Shown in pieces: positions 45,391 to 55,723 of a stretch of 64,000 nt of DNA. Source of the DNA: Pseudacidovorax sp. Its GTDB lineage: Bacteria; Pseudomonadota; Gammaproteobacteria; Burkholderiales; Burkholderiaceae_C. The first letter of the stretch is position 1, and every line of letters starts with the position of its first letter. The DNA lies in the NCBI RefSeq assembly GCF_017991995.1, contig NZ_JAGOPN010000010.1, positions 157,020-221,019 on the forward strand, given 5' to 3'. The notes beneath the pieces are model-generated. The model ran no database searches. It saw only the letters and a list, made by a program, of their open reading frames with translations, and was not told the DNA's origin. The translations under genes and the position numbers were made by a program.

Positions 45391-45966
45391 TCAGGCGCGT
45401 TCCACCTCGACCGCGGCGCGGTCGATGATCTCGGCGAGTCGACGAACCAGTTCCGTCGACTCCATCTCGCCTTCCAGGCGCAGGCGCAGCGCCATCTTCA
45501 GGTTCTCCATGGCACGGCGGATCTCGGGCAAGCGGCGCGCGTGGGCGCGGGCTCGCGCCTGCGCCAGGCGCTCCAGCACCGCCTCGATGGCCGACGCCTG
45601 CGCAGCACGTTCCGCCTCGCCCTGGGGCGTCAGATGGAAGCGCTTGCGGCCGCCATCGCTGGCTTCCGAGCGGGCAAGGCCCAGGTCCTCCAGCAACGCC
45701 AGCGTCGGATAGACGGTTCCCGGGCTGGGGGTGTAGTCGCCGCCCACCCACTCCCCGATCGCCTTGATCAGCTCATAGCCATGGCTCGGCTGGGCGGCCA
45801 GCGCATGGAGCATCAGCAGGCGAAGGTCGCCGGGCTCCAACTGGCGCGGGCGCCGGCCGCCACCGCGGCCCTCCATCGCCCCCTCGGCCAGCGTGTCGGC
45901 ACCTGAACGCCGATGGCCATGGCCTCGACCGCCGCCGCGCCCCGGGTGCATCCATTCTTCAGTCAT
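45391..45966 (-). CDS. PadR-family transcriptional regulator
   Basis: 191 aa. The N terminus (1-40) is rich in Gly, Arg and His (MHPGRGGGRGHGHRRSG), followed by the PadR winged helix (about 43-120): LEPGDLRLLMLHALAAQPSH, then GYELIKAIGEWVGGDYTPSP, then GTVYPTLALLEDLGLARSEA. The C-terminal helices (125-190) are for dimerisation. His/Gly-rich N termini occur in metal-responsive PadR proteins such as YqjI, so metal sensing is a fair guess. M1 or M6 may be the start. It diverges from nrdJ, with candidate half-sites between them. Confidence 0.85.
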   Translation of the reverse strand: MTEEWMHPGRGGGRGHGHRRSGADTLAEGAMEGRGGGRRPRQLEPGDLRLLMLHALAAQPSHGYELIKAIGEWVGGDYTPSPGTVYPTLALLEDLGLARSEASDGGRKRFHLTPQGEAERAAQASAIEAVLERLAQARARAHARRLPEIRRAMENLKMALRLRLEGEMESTELVRRLAEIIDRAAVEVERA

Positions 45967-45984
45967 GCGAATCCTTCGGAAAGC

Positions 45985-46021
45985 TCAAGATGAATCAATG
46001 ATATATCTTGAAAGATCAAGA
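45985..46021. promoter_or_regulatory. Triple TCAAGA/TCTTGA half-sites between padR and nrdJ
   Basis: TCAAGAT (45985-45991), ATCTTGA (46005-46011) and TCAAGA (46016-46021) form two inverted pairs sharing the middle copy, in an AT-rich island about 19-55 nt before the PadR start. This looks like a PadR autoregulatory operator. FNR spacing (TTGAT-N4-ATCAA) does not fit. Confidence 0.5.
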
Positions 46022-46158
46022 AAAACGACAAAGCTACAGCCCACGGCAGCAGAGTGGTTTTCCGACAGACCGAAGGGCTGGTTTTTCATACAGTTCACCC
46101 GATCGCTGCCGCTTGCCTGCCGGGCACTACAGCGGCCGCCACCCAACAGGAGTTGCCC

Positions 46159-49029
46159 ATGCCCATCCTGAACTGCACCGTCCTGCCCGCCCAGGCCATC
46201 AGCCAGGACGTGCTGCGCGAGAAATACGCCAAGGGTGACGAACGCGAAGTCGGCGACGTCCGGCGGCGGGTGGCCCAGGCGCTGGCTGCCGTCGAGGCAC
46301 CGGAGCGCCGCGCCCATTTCGAAAACGTCTTCGTCGATGCGCTGGAGGCTGGCTTCATCCCCGCTGGGCGCATCCTTTCGGCCGCCGGCACCACGCTGGA
46401 AGCCACGCTCATCAACTGCTTCGTCCAGCCGGTCGGCGATTCCATCGCCGAGGACGATGAAGGCCATCCCGGCATCTACACGGCCCTGACCGAAGCGGCC
46501 GAGACCATGCGGCGCGGCGGCGGCGTGGGCTACGACTTCTCGCGCATCCGCCCCAAGGGCGCACGGGTGCGCAGCACCCAATCGAGCGCCTCAGGCCCGG
46601 TGAGCTACATGCGCGTGTTCGACCGCTCCTGCGAGACGGTGGAATCGGCCGGCGCGCGCCGGGGCGCCCAGATGGCCGTGCTGCGCTGCGACCATCCGGA
46701 CGTGGAGGAATTCATCCACGCGAAGGACGCGGGCGACCTGCGCAACTTCAACATCTCGGTCGGCATCACCGACGCCTTCATGCAGGCCGTGCAGGCCGAT
46801 GCCGAAATCGAGCTGGTGCACCGCGCCGAGCCTGGCGAGGCGCAGAAGGCCGAAGGTGCCCATCCACGTGGCGATGGCGCCTGGGTCTACCGCCGCGTAC
46901 CCGCACGTGCGCTGTGGGACCAGATCATGCGCGCCACCTACGACCACGCCGAACCGGGCGCGCTCTTCCTGGACCGCATCAATGCCAACAACAACCTCGG
47001 CTACTGCGAGACCATCTCCGCCACCAATCCCTGCGCCGAGCAGCCGCTGCCGCCCTACGGCTGCTGCTGCCTGGGCTCCATCGACCTGACGCGCTTCGTG
47101 CGCCAGCCCTTCGAGCCCGAGGCACGCTTCGACGAGGCGGCCTTCGACGCGCTCATCCCCACCTGCGTGCGCATGCTGGACAACGTGCTCGACGTGTCGC
47201 TCTGGCCCCTGCCCCGCCAGCGCGAGGAAGCGATGGCCAAGCGCCGCATCGGCCTGGGCTTCACCGGACTGGGCGATGCGCTGGCCATGCTCGGGCTGCG
47301 CTACGACGAGGCGCCGGCGCGGCAGATGGCGGCGCGCATCGCCGAGCGGCTGCGCGACGCGGCCTATGCCGCCTCCGCCGAACTGGCGCGCGAGCGTGGC
47401 GCCTTCTCCCTGTTCAATGCCGACCTCTACCTGCAGCGCGGGCGCTTCGCCGCGCGCCTGCCGGCGGCGCTGCGGGAGCGCATCCGCCGCCACGGCCTGC
47501 GCAACTCGCACCTGCTGTCGATCGCGCCGACCGGCACCATCAGCCTGGCCTTTGCCGACAACGCCAGCAATGGCATCGAGCCGCCGTTCAGCTGGACGTA
47601 CCAGCGCAAGAAGCGCATGGCCGACGGCACCTTCCAGGAATTCGCGGTGGAGGACCATGCCTGGCGCCTGTTCCGCCACTTGCGCGGGCCGGACGCGCCT
47701 TTGCCGCCCGCCTTTGTCACGGCGCTGGAGATGAGCGCCCAGTCGCATGCGGCCATGGTGGCGGCCGTCGCGCCCTTCATCGACACCTCGATCAGCAAGA
47801 CGGTGAACGTGCCGGCAGACTATCCCTACGCGGCCTTCCAGGATCTTTACCTGCAGGCGTGGCAGTCCGGCCTGAAGGGCCTGGCCACCTACCGGCCCAA
47901 TGCCGTGCTGGGCGCCGTGCTCAGCGTGCCGCAGCCGGACGCCGCCCTGCCCGCGCCGGGCATCGCCGACCGCCGCCTGGCGCTGGATCGCCTGCCGCGC
48001 GAGCCGGTGCTGGCCTCGCTGCGCTGGCCCGGCCGGCCGGACTTTCCCGCCGGCAATGCGGCCTGGTGCACCATGGTTCGGCATCCGCACGGGCAGTTCG
48101 CGCTTTTCGTCGGCGAAGCCCCGGACGGCGGCGAGGGCGCCCGGCCGCTGCCCTTCGAGGTGTGGGTCAACGGCGCCGAGCAGCCCCGCGGCCTGGGCGC
48201 CCTGGCCAAGACGCTGTCGATGGACCTGCGGGCGCGCGACGCCGAATGGGTGCGCCTCAAGCTCGACGCGCTGGCCACCGTGCAGGAGGAGCGCCCCTTC
48301 GACATGCCCTTCCCACCCCATGGCGAGGTGCGCACATTCCCCGGCGTGGTTGCCGCCACCGCCGCCGTGCTGCGCTGGCGCTGCGAGCAGTTGGGTCTGT
48401 GGAACCCGCCCGCGCCCGGCACGCCGGTGCTCGACGCCCTGTTCAGCCTGGACGAGCCGCACACCGGCCCCTCCGGCACGCTGGCCTGGGCCGTGGACAT
48501 CGAGAACCCGGCCACGGGCGAAGCCTTCACCCTCACGCTCAAGGAGGTGCTGCTGCCCAGCCCCAGCGGCGCCACCCACACCCGGCCCTGCGCCCTGGGC
48601 TTCTCGGGCAACTATCCGCGCGCGCTCGACGGACTGGCGCGCGTGCTGTCGCTGGACATGCGGGTGATCGACCCGGCATGGATTGGCATGAAGCTGCGCA
48701 AGCTGCTGAGCTATGCCGAGCCGCTGGGCCACTTCATGGCCTTCGTGCCCAGCCTGGATCCGAAGGTGCGGCGGCAGCAGACCTGGCCCTCGACCGTGGC
48801 CTACCTGGCGCGGCTGGTGATCCATCGCTACGCCATGCTCGGTGTGCTGGACGAGGAAGGCTTTCCGCTTCAGGAGATGGGCATCCTGGCCGCCCCTGCC
48901 GTCACAGCGCCGGGCGTGCAGCAGGCCATGGCCGGCGCCGCCTGCCCCGAATGCGGCAACGCCACCCTGATCCGCAAGGATGGCTGCAGCTTCTGTACCG
49001 CCTGCGGCTTCACCGGACTGTGCGGCTGA
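46159..49029 (+). CDS. nrdJ: Adenosylcobalamin-dependent (class II) ribonucleoside-diphosphate reductase
   Basis: 956 aa class II reductase; it makes deoxyribonucleotides with or without oxygen using B12. There is no N-terminal ATP cone. The barrel carries [20 protein letters not shown] (first catalytic Cys), [40 protein letters not shown], and [20 protein letters not shown]. Two TSCPD-like repeats follow (about 650-760 and 790-880), and the C terminus has C-P-E-C and C-S-F-C-T-A-C clusters ending GLCG, which transfer electrons and may bind zinc. AGGAG precedes the ATG. No cobalamin riboswitch or NrdR pair was found upstream. Confidence 0.93.
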   Translation: MPILNCTVLPAQAISQDVLREKYAKGDEREVGDVRRRVAQALAAVEAPERRAHFENVFVDALEAGFIPAGRILSAAGTTLEATLINCFVQPVGDSIAEDDEGHPGIYTALTEAAETMRRGGGVGYDFSRIRPKGARVRSTQSSASGPVSYMRVFDRSCETVESAGARRGAQMAVLRCDHPDVEEFIHAKDAGDLRNFNISVGITDAFMQAVQADAEIELVHRAEPGEAQKAEGAHPRGDGAWVYRRVPARALWDQIMRATYDHAEPGALFLDRINANNNLGYCETISATNPCAEQPLPPYGCCCLGSIDLTRFVRQPFEPEARFDEAAFDALIPTCVRMLDNVLDVSLWPLPRQREEAMAKRRIGLGFTGLGDALAMLGLRYDEAPARQMAARIAERLRDAAYAASAELARERGAFSLFNADLYLQRGRFAARLPAALRERIRRHGLRNSHLLSIAPTGTISLAFADNASNGIEPPFSWTYQRKKRMADGTFQEFAVEDHAWRLFRHLRGPDAPLPPAFVTALEMSAQSHAAMVAAVAPFIDTSISKTVNVPADYPYAAFQDLYLQAWQSGLKGLATYRPNAVLGAVLSVPQPDAALPAPGIADRRLALDRLPREPVLASLRWPGRPDFPAGNAAWCTMVRHPHGQFALFVGEAPDGGEGARPLPFEVWVNGAEQPRGLGALAKTLSMDLRARDAEWVRLKLDALATVQEERPFDMPFPPHGEVRTFPGVVAATAAVLRWRCEQLGLWNPPAPGTPVLDALFSLDEPHTGPSGTLAWAVDIENPATGEAFTLTLKEVLLPSPSGATHTRPCALGFSGNYPRALDGLARVLSLDMRVIDPAWIGMKLRKLLSYAEPLGHFMAFVPSLDPKVRRQQTWPSTVAYLARLVIHRYAMLGVLDEEGFPLQEMGILAAPAVTAPGVQQAMAGAACPECGNATLIRKDGCSFCTACGFTGLCG

Positions 49030-49134
49030 TGGCGGGCGGCGGCCGATCCGCCAACCCTTGCGCTGGCTCAAGGCAGCGCGGTCGCATCGTGGGCAGAGTC
49101 GGGCATCGACCACCTGACGCCACCCCGACCTTTC

Positions 49135-49911
49135 ATGCTGCCGGCCCTGTCTTCCCTGACCTCCGACGCACCGCGCCCCGAAGCGCGGCGCTGGAAAGCC
49201 GCCACCGGGCGGCGGCCGGTCGTCCTGTCCGGCGTGCCCTTGTTGCGCGGCGCCTTCGCCCCCTGCGAGCCAGCACCGGCCACGCTGGAGCGGCTGGCCG
49301 GCGCCCTGCGCCTGCATGTGCTGCCCAAGGGCGCCATCGCCGCCATGCCGGACAACCATCCACCGTCGTGGTGGCTCGTTGCCGAAGGCCGCATCGTGGT
49401 CGGCCGCATTGGTGCGGATGGGGGTCTGGTCGAGAACCGCGTTCTCGGCCCGGGCCAGTGGCTGGATCTCGCCTCCGCCTGGCTGGAGTCGGACTGGATC
49501 GAGTCAGCCGTGTGTCCGGCTCGCGTCACCCTGGCCGCACTGCCGCTGGAGCACCTGCTGGAAGCCGCTCGGCAGGATCCGGCCCTTCAGCGCGCCGTCG
49601 GCCTGGTGATGGCCGAGCGCATCCGCCAACTGACGGACGGGCGGCACGAATTGGCCACCAAGGACGTGCTGGGGCGCCTGGCCGCCTGGCTGCTGCGCGA
49701 GCCTTTCGAAGCCGCCGGCAAGGACCGCTCGGTGCGATTGCCGGTGCAGAAGCGCTCCATTGCGCGCCAGCTGGTGATGGCACAGGCCACGCTGTCCCGC
49801 TGCTTCCGGCGACTGGTGGAACTGGGATGCATCGAGATGCATGGCTACGTCGTACTGATCCGCGACGTGCCGGCGCTGCAGGCGCTGGCGGGGGAAGCGC
49901 CGGCGCGCTGA
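49135..49911 (+). CDS. Crp/Fnr-family transcriptional regulator
   Basis: 258 aa. A cNMP-binding-type beta-roll covers about 45-150 (WWLVAEGRIVVGRIGADGGL, then VLGPGQWLDLASAWL), followed by a dimer helix and a Crp-type HTH (about 180-245, VLGRLAAWLLREPF, then VQKRSIARQLVMAQATLSRC, then FRRLVELGCIEMHGYVVLI). The FNR N-terminal Cys cluster is absent, so it is not an iron-sulfur oxygen sensor. Directly downstream of nrdJ (105 nt), it may tune expression of this oxygen-independent reductase. Effector unknown. The start is uncertain, as the first 40 residues are low-complexity. Confidence 0.85.
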   Translation: MLPALSSLTSDAPRPEARRWKAATGRRPVVLSGVPLLRGAFAPCEPAPATLERLAGALRLHVLPKGAIAAMPDNHPPSWWLVAEGRIVVGRIGADGGLVENRVLGPGQWLDLASAWLESDWIESAVCPARVTLAALPLEHLLEAARQDPALQRAVGLVMAERIRQLTDGRHELATKDVLGRLAAWLLREPFEAAGKDRSVRLPVQKRSIARQLVMAQATLSRCFRRLVELGCIEMHGYVVLIRDVPALQALAGEAPAR

Positions 49912-49973
49912 TCCGCGGTCGTCCGAACGGCGTGCCCCGTCTCTCTACGCCATGTCGGCGCGGCGCCGAACGG

Positions 49974-50987
49974 CTACTTGTTGTTGTGGCTCAGCGCGTT
50001 GCTAACCAAGCGGGAAGTGATGTCCACGATCTGGATCATGCGGTCATAGGGCATGCGGGTCGGTCCGATCACGCCCAGGGTGCCGACCACCTCGCCGTTG
50101 ACTTCGTAGTTGGCACTGACGACCGACAGCTCTTCGTACGGCACCACCTGGCTTTCGCCGCCAATGAAGATGCGCACGCCGTCGGACTTGCTGGACATGT
50201 CCAGCAACCGCATCAGCTCGGCCTTCTGCTCGAACAACTCGAAGGCACGGCGCAACTGGCCCATATCGCTGGAGAAGTCGCTCACGGCCAGCAGGTTGCG
50301 CTCGCCGGCAATGATGACTTCTTCCTGTGCCTGCGAAAACGCCTGCGAGCTCGCCTGCACTGCCGCCTGCATCAGCGAGGCGATCTCGGCGCGCAGGCCG
50401 TCCATCTCGCCCTTGAGACGGTCGCGCACCTGCTCGATGGACAGTCCACCGTAGTGGGCGGTGAGGTAGTTGGAGGTTTCGATGAGCTCCGACTGGGTGT
50501 AGTCCCGGTCGGTGAAGATGACCTGGTTCTGCACGTCGCCGTCGGGCGAGACGATGATGACCAGGAGCCGCCGCTCCGACAGCCGCAGGAATTCGATGTG
50601 CCGGAAGGCCGTCGTGCGCCGCGGCGCCATCACCACGCCCACGAACTGGGAGAGGTTCGACAGCAGCTGTGCCGCGCTGGCGATCACTTTCTGGGGCTGG
50701 TCCGGCGGCAGGCTCGGCGGCGTGGACTGCAACTGGGCCCGCTGGGCCGTGAGCATGGTGTCGACGAACAGCCGGTAGCCGCGCGCAGTGGGAATGCGGC
50801 CGGCGGAGGTGTGGGGGCTGACGATCAGCCCCAGGTCCTCGAGGTCGGCCATCACATTGCGGATGGTGGCGGGGGAAAGCTCGAGACCGGCGGCGCGCGA
50901 GAGCGTGCGCGAGCCGACGGGTTGGCCGTCGGCGATGTAGCGTTCCACCAGGGTCTTGAGCAGCAGCTTGGCGCGGTCGTCCAGCAT
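49974..50987 (-). CDS. hrcA: Heat-inducible transcription repressor HrcA
   Basis: 337 aa repressor of groESL-type operons through CIRCE. ATG at 50987 ([20 protein letters not shown]) is used; a TTG two codons upstream is possible. The winged HTH (about 20-75) has [20 protein letters not shown], then [20 protein letters not shown], then GYRLFVD, the strongest HrcA signature. The GAF-like domain and C-terminal [20 protein letters not shown] are intact. No CIRCE element occurs in the window, so its targets lie elsewhere; clpB here uses sigma-32. It diverges from nadK. Confidence 0.96.
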   Translation of the reverse strand: MLDDRAKLLLKTLVERYIADGQPVGSRTLSRAAGLELSPATIRNVMADLEDLGLIVSPHTSAGRIPTARGYRLFVDTMLTAQRAQLQSTPPSLPPDQPQKVIASAAQLLSNLSQFVGVVMAPRRTTAFRHIEFLRLSERRLLVIIVSPDGDVQNQVIFTDRDYTQSELIETSNYLTAHYGGLSIEQVRDRLKGEMDGLRAEIASLMQAAVQASSQAFSQAQEEVIIAGERNLLAVSDFSSDMGQLRRAFELFEQKAELMRLLDMSSKSDGVRIFIGGESQVVPYEELSVVSANYEVNGEVVGTLGVIGPTRMPYDRMIQIVDITSRLVSNALSHNNK

Positions 50988-51071
50988 CGGCAAATGATAC
51001 CCCGCGGCCCGCGATCCCTAGGCGGCGGACAAGGCCTTGCCAGGCGGTGGGACGCCTCCGGTGTCGTGATG

Positions 51072-51077
51072 TAATTT
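51072..51077 (+). promoter_or_regulatory. -10 box of leaderless nadK transcript
   Basis: TAATTT is followed by GTCCCC and then the nadK ATG, leaving no room for a 5' UTR or Shine-Dalgarno. Confidence 0.4.
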
Positions 51078-51083
51078 GTCCCC

Positions 51084-51983
51084 ATGCACGCACCCTTCCG
51101 CCATGTGGCGCTCATCGGCAAGTACCAGGCGACGGCGGCGCGCGAGCGCGATGCTGTCATCGAGGGCATTGCGGCGTTCCTGGAGTCGCGCGGCTGCGTC
51201 GTGGTGCTCGAGCGCAGCAGCGCCGAATGCGGCGAGGACGGCGTGCCGCGCGCGGGCCGCTGGCCCCTGCTCACGGTGCAGGAGATCGGCGAGCAGTGCG
51301 ACCTGGGCCTGGTGGTCGGCGGCGACGGCACCATGCTGGGCATCGGCCGGCAGCTCGCCCGCTACGGCGTGCCGCTGATCGGCATCAACCGCGGCCGCCT
51401 GGGCTTCGTCACCGACATCCCGCTGGAACATTACGAGGCCACACTCACGCCGATGCTGGCCGGCGAGTACGAGGAAGACCACCGCAGCCTGATCCAGGCC
51501 CGGGTCATGCGCGCCGGCGAGGTCGTGTTCACCGCCCAGGCCATGAACGACGTGGTGGTCAACCGCGGCGCCACCTCCGGCATGGTCGAGCTGCGCGTCT
51601 CGGTCGGCGGGCATCTGGTGGCCAACCAGCGTGCCGACGGCCTGATCATCGCCACGCCTACCGGCTCCACCGCTTACGCACTGTCGGCGGGCGGGCCGAT
51701 GCTGCATCCCTCCATCCCCGGCTGGGTGATGGTGCCGATCGCGCCGCACACGCTGTCGAACCGGCCGATCCTGCTGCCCGACGCCGAGGAGATCTCGGTC
51801 GAGGTGGTGGGCGGGCGCGACGCCAGCGCCAATTTCGACATGCAGTCCCTCGCCTCCCTCGCCCATGGCGACCAGGTGCTGGTGCGGCGCTCCGAGCACA
51901 GGGTGCGCTTCCTGCATCCGCGCGGCTGGAGCTATTTCGACACCCTGCGCAAGAAACTTCACTGGAACGAAGGAGGCTCCTGA
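51084..51983 (+). CDS. nadK: NAD kinase
   Basis: 299 aa enzyme making NADP. GGDGT is present in [17 protein letters not shown] (catalytic Asp), with [21 protein letters not shown] and the conserved [19 protein letters not shown]. Length and order are standard. The stop is directly followed by the recN GTG. Divergent from hrcA, as in other betaproteobacteria. Confidence 0.97.
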   Translation: MHAPFRHVALIGKYQATAARERDAVIEGIAAFLESRGCVVVLERSSAECGEDGVPRAGRWPLLTVQEIGEQCDLGLVVGGDGTMLGIGRQLARYGVPLIGINRGRLGFVTDIPLEHYEATLTPMLAGEYEEDHRSLIQARVMRAGEVVFTAQAMNDVVVNRGATSGMVELRVSVGGHLVANQRADGLIIATPTGSTAYALSAGGPMLHPSIPGWVMVPIAPHTLSNRPILLPDAEEISVEVVGGRDASANFDMQSLASLAHGDQVLVRRSEHRVRFLHPRGWSYFDTLRKKLHWNEGGS

Positions 51984-53666
51984 GTGGCCCTGCGACGCAT
52001 CGTCCTGCGCGACTTCGTCATCGTCCGCGCGCTCGACCTGGACCTGGCCGAGGGCTTCACCGTGCTCACGGGCGAGACTGGCGCCGGCAAGTCGATCCTG
52101 ATCGACGCCCTGCAACTGGCGCTGGGCAACCGGGCCGACGCCGGTTCCGTGCGCGAAGGCGCCGAGCGGCTGGATGTGAGCGCCGAATTCGACGCCGACC
52201 CGGCGCTCGGCACCTGGCTGGAAGAAGGCGGCTTCGAGGCCGGCGACACCCTGCTGCTGCGCCGCACCGTCGACACCCAGGGCCGCAGCCGCGGCTGGAT
52301 CAACGGAAGCCCGGCCACCGCCACGCAGCTGCGTGAACTGGGCGCGCACCTGCTGGACATCCACGGCCAGCATGCGTGGCAGAGCCTGACCCGCCCCGAT
52401 GCCGTGCGCGGCCTGCTGGACGCCTATGCCGGGGTCCGAACCGCCGCACTGGAGACCGCCTGGCAGAACTGGCGCCAGGCCGGCACTGCGCTGGAAGCCG
52501 CCCGCAATGCGCAGGAAAGCCTGCTGCGCGAGCGCGAACGCCTGCAGTGGCAGATCGGCGAGGTCGACAAGCTGGCGCCCGGCGCCGACGAGTGGGAAGA
52601 ACTCTCCAGCCAGCACACCCGGCTGGCCAACGCACAGTCGCTGATCGACGCCGCGCAGGCCGCCGCCGGCCTGCTGGAAGAGGACGAACAGGGCGCCCTG
52701 GCCCTGCTCTCGCGCGCCGCCGACCGCCTGCAGGATCTGGCCCACATCGAACCCGAATTCAAGACGCTGGGCGACGAACTTGCCGGTAGCCTGGCTCAGG
52801 CCTCCGACGCACTGCATGCGCTGCACGGCTACCTGCGCCGCACCGAGACCGACGCCGACCAGTTGCAGGCGCTGGACGAGCGCCTGGGCCTGTGGATGTC
52901 ACTGGCCCGCCGCTACCGCCGCCCCCCCGAGGAGCTGCCCGCCCTGCTCGCCAGCTGGCGGCAGGAACTGCAGACGCTGGAAGCCCAGGCCGACCTGGCC
53001 GCGCTGGAGCAGGCCGAGCAGCGGGCGCGCCAGGCCTTCGACAAGGAGGCACGCGCCGTCGGCCAGGCCCGCAAGAAGGCCGCCCCCAAGCTGGCCGCGG
53101 CCATCACCGAAGCGATGCAGGGCCTGGGCATGCAGGGCGGCCGTTTTGCCGTCGATCTGCAGCCGCTGCCGCAACCAGCGCGCCACGGCATGGAGGACAT
53201 CGCCTTCCTCGTGGCCGGCCATGCCGGCGGCACGCCGCGGCCGGTGGGCAAGGTGGCTTCGGGCGGCGAGCTGTCGCGCATCGCACTGGCCATCGCGGTC
53301 ACCACCAGCCAGTTGGGCACAGCGCAGGCGCTGATCTTCGACGAGGTGGACACCGGCATCGGCGGCGCGGTGGCCGACACCGTGGGTCGCCTGATGCGCC
53401 AGCTCGGCCGCGATCGCCAGGTGCTGGCGGTGACCCACCTGCCGCAGGTGGCCGCCTGCGCCGACCACCATCTGCGCGTGGCCAAGCGCACACTGAACGC
53501 GGCGACCGCACAGGGCGGCAAGCCGCAGCCGGTCACGGAAAGCACGGTCGCGCCGCTCGACGGCGAAGGCCGCATGCAGGAGATCGCCCGCATGCTGGGC
53601 GGTGAGCGGGTATCAGCCGCCTCGCTCGCCCATGCCCGCGAAATGCTGAGCCCGCAGGAAAGCTGA
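51984..53666 (+). CDS. recN: DNA repair protein RecN
   Basis: 560 aa SMC-like ATPase of double-strand break repair. A GTG start abuts the nadK stop. Walker A is [10 protein letters not shown] near 31-40; [18 protein letters not shown] is the RecN element; two antiparallel coiled-coil arms span about 160-400; then ABC signature [12 protein letters not shown], Walker [14 protein letters not shown] and [12 protein letters not shown]. No LexA box is visible upstream, since the gene starts at the previous stop. Confidence 0.96.
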   Translation: MALRRIVLRDFVIVRALDLDLAEGFTVLTGETGAGKSILIDALQLALGNRADAGSVREGAERLDVSAEFDADPALGTWLEEGGFEAGDTLLLRRTVDTQGRSRGWINGSPATATQLRELGAHLLDIHGQHAWQSLTRPDAVRGLLDAYAGVRTAALETAWQNWRQAGTALEAARNAQESLLRERERLQWQIGEVDKLAPGADEWEELSSQHTRLANAQSLIDAAQAAAGLLEEDEQGALALLSRAADRLQDLAHIEPEFKTLGDELAGSLAQASDALHALHGYLRRTETDADQLQALDERLGLWMSLARRYRRPPEELPALLASWRQELQTLEAQADLAALEQAEQRARQAFDKEARAVGQARKKAAPKLAAAITEAMQGLGMQGGRFAVDLQPLPQPARHGMEDIAFLVAGHAGGTPRPVGKVASGGELSRIALAIAVTTSQLGTAQALIFDEVDTGIGGAVADTVGRLMRQLGRDRQVLAVTHLPQVAACADHHLRVAKRTLNAATAQGGKPQPVTESTVAPLDGEGRMQEIARMLGGERVSAASLAHAREMLSPQES

Positions 53667-53671
53667 CGACG

Positions 53672-54553
53672 ATGAATCCCTCCATGGACCTGGTGCTGAT
53701 CACCGGCATGTCCGGCTCCGGCAAGTCGGTGGCCCTGGCCGCGCTCGAAGACGCCGGCTACTACTGCGTCGACAACCTGCCGCCCGAACTGCTGGATGAC
53801 TTCATCCGGTTGCAGAAGGAGAACCAGGCGCCGCTGGTGGCCGTGGCCATCGATGCACGCAGCGGCACCTCGCTGTCGAAGGCGCCCATCCGCCTGGCGG
53901 CACTGCGGCAGGAAGGCATGGCCGTGCGCTCGTTGTTCCTCGATGCGACCACCGAGGCGCTGGTGCGCCGCTATTCGGAGACGCGCCGACGGCATCCGCT
54001 GTCGCGCCAGCACGGCGGGGTCGATGCGCCCGAGCAGGAGCGCGCACTGATCCAGGCCATCGAGCTGGAGCGCGAACTGCTGGCCGAATTGCGGGAAGGT
54101 GCAGACCTGATCGACACCAGCCTGATCCGCCCGGCCCAGCTGCGCACCTACATCAAGGCGCTGATCGAGGCGCCGCAGCGCACGCTGACCCTGGTGTTCC
54201 AATCCTTCGCCTTCAAGCGCGGCGTTCCGCTCGATGCCGACTACGTCTTCGATGTGCGCATGCTGCCCAACCCGCATTACGTCGCGTCGCTGCGCCCGCT
54301 GACCGGACGCGACCAGCCCGTGATCGACTGGCTGCGCCAGCACGATGCGGTGGCCCGCATGTTCGGCGACATCGAACAGTTCCTGCAGCACTGGATGGAC
54401 GCACTTGCGGACGACCATCGCAGTTACGTCACCGTGGCCATCGGCTGCACGGGCGGTCAGCACCGCTCGGTCTTCCTGGTCGAGCAACTGGCCCGCACCT
54501 TCGGCGAGCGCTGGGTGACGCTGCGGCGGCACCGCGAGATGGACGCCGAATAA
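53672..54553 (+). CDS. rapZ: RNase adapter protein RapZ
   Basis: 293 aa. Walker [17 protein letters not shown], Walker B-like [12 protein letters not shown], and the C-terminal RapZ core [20 protein letters not shown], then [17 protein letters not shown]. In E. coli RapZ senses glucosamine-6-phosphate and presents GlmZ to RNase E; here it follows recN by 5 nt and not ptsN/ptsO, so its partners may differ. It is convergent with mutY. Confidence 0.95.
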   Translation: MNPSMDLVLITGMSGSGKSVALAALEDAGYYCVDNLPPELLDDFIRLQKENQAPLVAVAIDARSGTSLSKAPIRLAALRQEGMAVRSLFLDATTEALVRRYSETRRRHPLSRQHGGVDAPEQERALIQAIELERELLAELREGADLIDTSLIRPAQLRTYIKALIEAPQRTLTLVFQSFAFKRGVPLDADYVFDVRMLPNPHYVASLRPLTGRDQPVIDWLRQHDAVARMFGDIEQFLQHWMDALADDHRSYVTVAIGCTGGQHRSVFLVEQLARTFGERWVTLRRHREMDAE

Positions 54554-54619
54554 CCACTGGTGGCCCGGGCTCCACAGCCCCGGGCGAGGCGTCCTGACCC
54601 GGGGTCCCACCCGGCGGAC

Positions 54620-55723
54620 TCAGCCGATCCGGGCGGCGCGCTCTTCCAGCAACCGACGCACCGGCGCAGGCAGGCCCAGCGCCGGCCAGTCCTCGGCCGC
54701 CACCCACCGCCCCTCCAGGCCGGCCATGTCGCTGCGCGCCGCGTCGACCTGGACGGGGTGCAGATGCAGGTCCTTGTGCGTGAGCACATGCAGGAAAGCC
54801 GGCAGATGCTGCAACGCCGAGCGCAAGGTCTCTGGCATGACCGCTTCCAGCGCTTCGGCGCTGTCGAAGACCGGCAGCGCATGCAGGCCGGCCCAGATGC
54901 CGCTGGCCGGCCGCTTCTGCAACCACACCGCCTGCCCGTCGGCCGAGCGCGCCAGCAGCAGCCACAGCGACTGCGCGCTGCGCTTGAGCTTGCGCGTCTT
55001 GATGGGCAGCCGCGCCGGATCGCCCTGCCGGCGGCCTTCGCACAGCGCCTCGACCGGGCAGATCAGGCACTGCGGCTGGCGCGGCAGGCAGACCGTGGCG
55101 CCCAGATCCATCAGCCCCTGCGTGTAGCGGGAGATGGCCTCGGTGTCGCCCTCGGGCGGCAACAGTTCGTCGGCCGCCTTCCACAGCAGTTTCTCGTTGG
55201 CGCTGCTCGCCAGGTCGCCCTCGAAGGCCAGCAGGCGCGAGAGCACGCGCTTGACGTTGCCGTCCATGATCGACACCCGCTCACCGAAGCAGAAGGCGGC
55301 GATGGCGGACGCCGTGGAGCGGCCGATGCCGGGCAGCGTCTGCAGCAGTTCGGCGCTGTGCGGAAAGCTGCCGCCGAAGCGCGCGACCACGTCCTGGGCG
55401 CAGCGGTGCAAGTTGCGTGCGCGGCTGTAGTAGCCCAGTCCGCTCCACAGGCCCATGACCTCGTCTTCAGGTGCGGCAGCCAGGTCCGCCACCGTGGGAC
55501 AGCGCGCCAGGAAGCGCTCGTAGTAGCCCAGCACGGTCGACACCTGCGTCTGCTGCAGCATGATCTCGGACAGCCAGACCCGGTAGGGGTCGCGGGTGTT
55601 CTGCCAGGGCAGGCTGCTGCGGCCATGCGTCTTCTGCCAGGTCACCAGGCGCAGCCAGAAAGCATCGGCGCATTGGCGCGCCTGCCGCACGACCGGTGCG
55701 GCGTCGGTCGCGGCGGATCTCAC
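54620..55723 (-). CDS. mutY: A/G-specific adenine glycosylase MutY
   Basis: 367 aa glycosylase removing A opposite 8-oxoguanine. Catalytic Glu in SEIMLQQTQV, helix-hairpin-helix LPGIGRSTASAIAAFCFG, catalytic Asp in SIMDGNVKRVLSRL, and the [4Fe-4S] pattern C-X6-C-X2-C-X5-C in C-L-P-R-Q-P-Q-C-L-I-C-P-V-E-A-L-C. The C-terminal NUDIX-like domain (about 245-350) recognises 8-oxoG. Its ATG overlaps the stop of the dynamin-like gene (ATGA). Confidence 0.96.
   Translation of the reverse strand: MRSAATDAAPVVRQARQCADAFWLRLVTWQKTHGRSSLPWQNTRDPYRVWLSEIMLQQTQVSTVLGYYERFLARCPTVADLAAAPEDEVMGLWSGLGYYSRARNLHRCAQDVVARFGGSFPHSAELLQTLPGIGRSTASAIAAFCFGERVSIMDGNVKRVLSRLLAFEGDLASSANEKLLWKAADELLPPEGDTEAISRYTQGLMDLGATVCLPRQPQCLICPVEALCEGRRQGDPARLPIKTRKLKRSAQSLWLLLARSADGQAVWLQKRPASGIWAGLHALPVFDSAEALEAVMPETLRSALQHLPAFLHVLTHKDLHLHPVQVDAARSDMAGLEGRWVAAEDWPALGLPAPVRRLLEERAARIG

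Noticed and set aside
46005..46021. FNR or NrdR site before nrdJ
   Set aside because: TTGA and TCAA are separated by 4 nt, whereas the FNR dyad needs 6; the NrdR pattern of paired ACACWATATATWGTGT boxes is absent.
45967..46158. Cobalamin riboswitch ahead of the B12-dependent reductase
   Set aside because: No B12-box (GCCACTG) or matching core helices were seen in the 192-nt region; the only dyads are the TCAAGA half-sites and a distant 6-bp CAGCCC/GGGCTG pair.
46591..49359. Long open frame (over 900 codons) on the minus strand opposite nrdJ
   Set aside because: It is a shadow of the high-GC nrdJ codons: composition is dominated by Gly, Arg, Ala, His and Gln, with no domain motifs, while the plus strand has clear class II reductase motifs.
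50988..51083. CIRCE element near hrcA
   Set aside because: No TTAGCACTC-N9-GAGTGCTAA or close variant in the hrcA/nadK gap or upstream of clpB.
54563..54585. 7-bp GC-rich stem between rapZ and mutY as a terminator
   Set aside because: GCCCGGG/CCCGGGC with an 8-9 nt loop has no T-run in either direction, and GC-rich palindromes of this size are expected by chance here.
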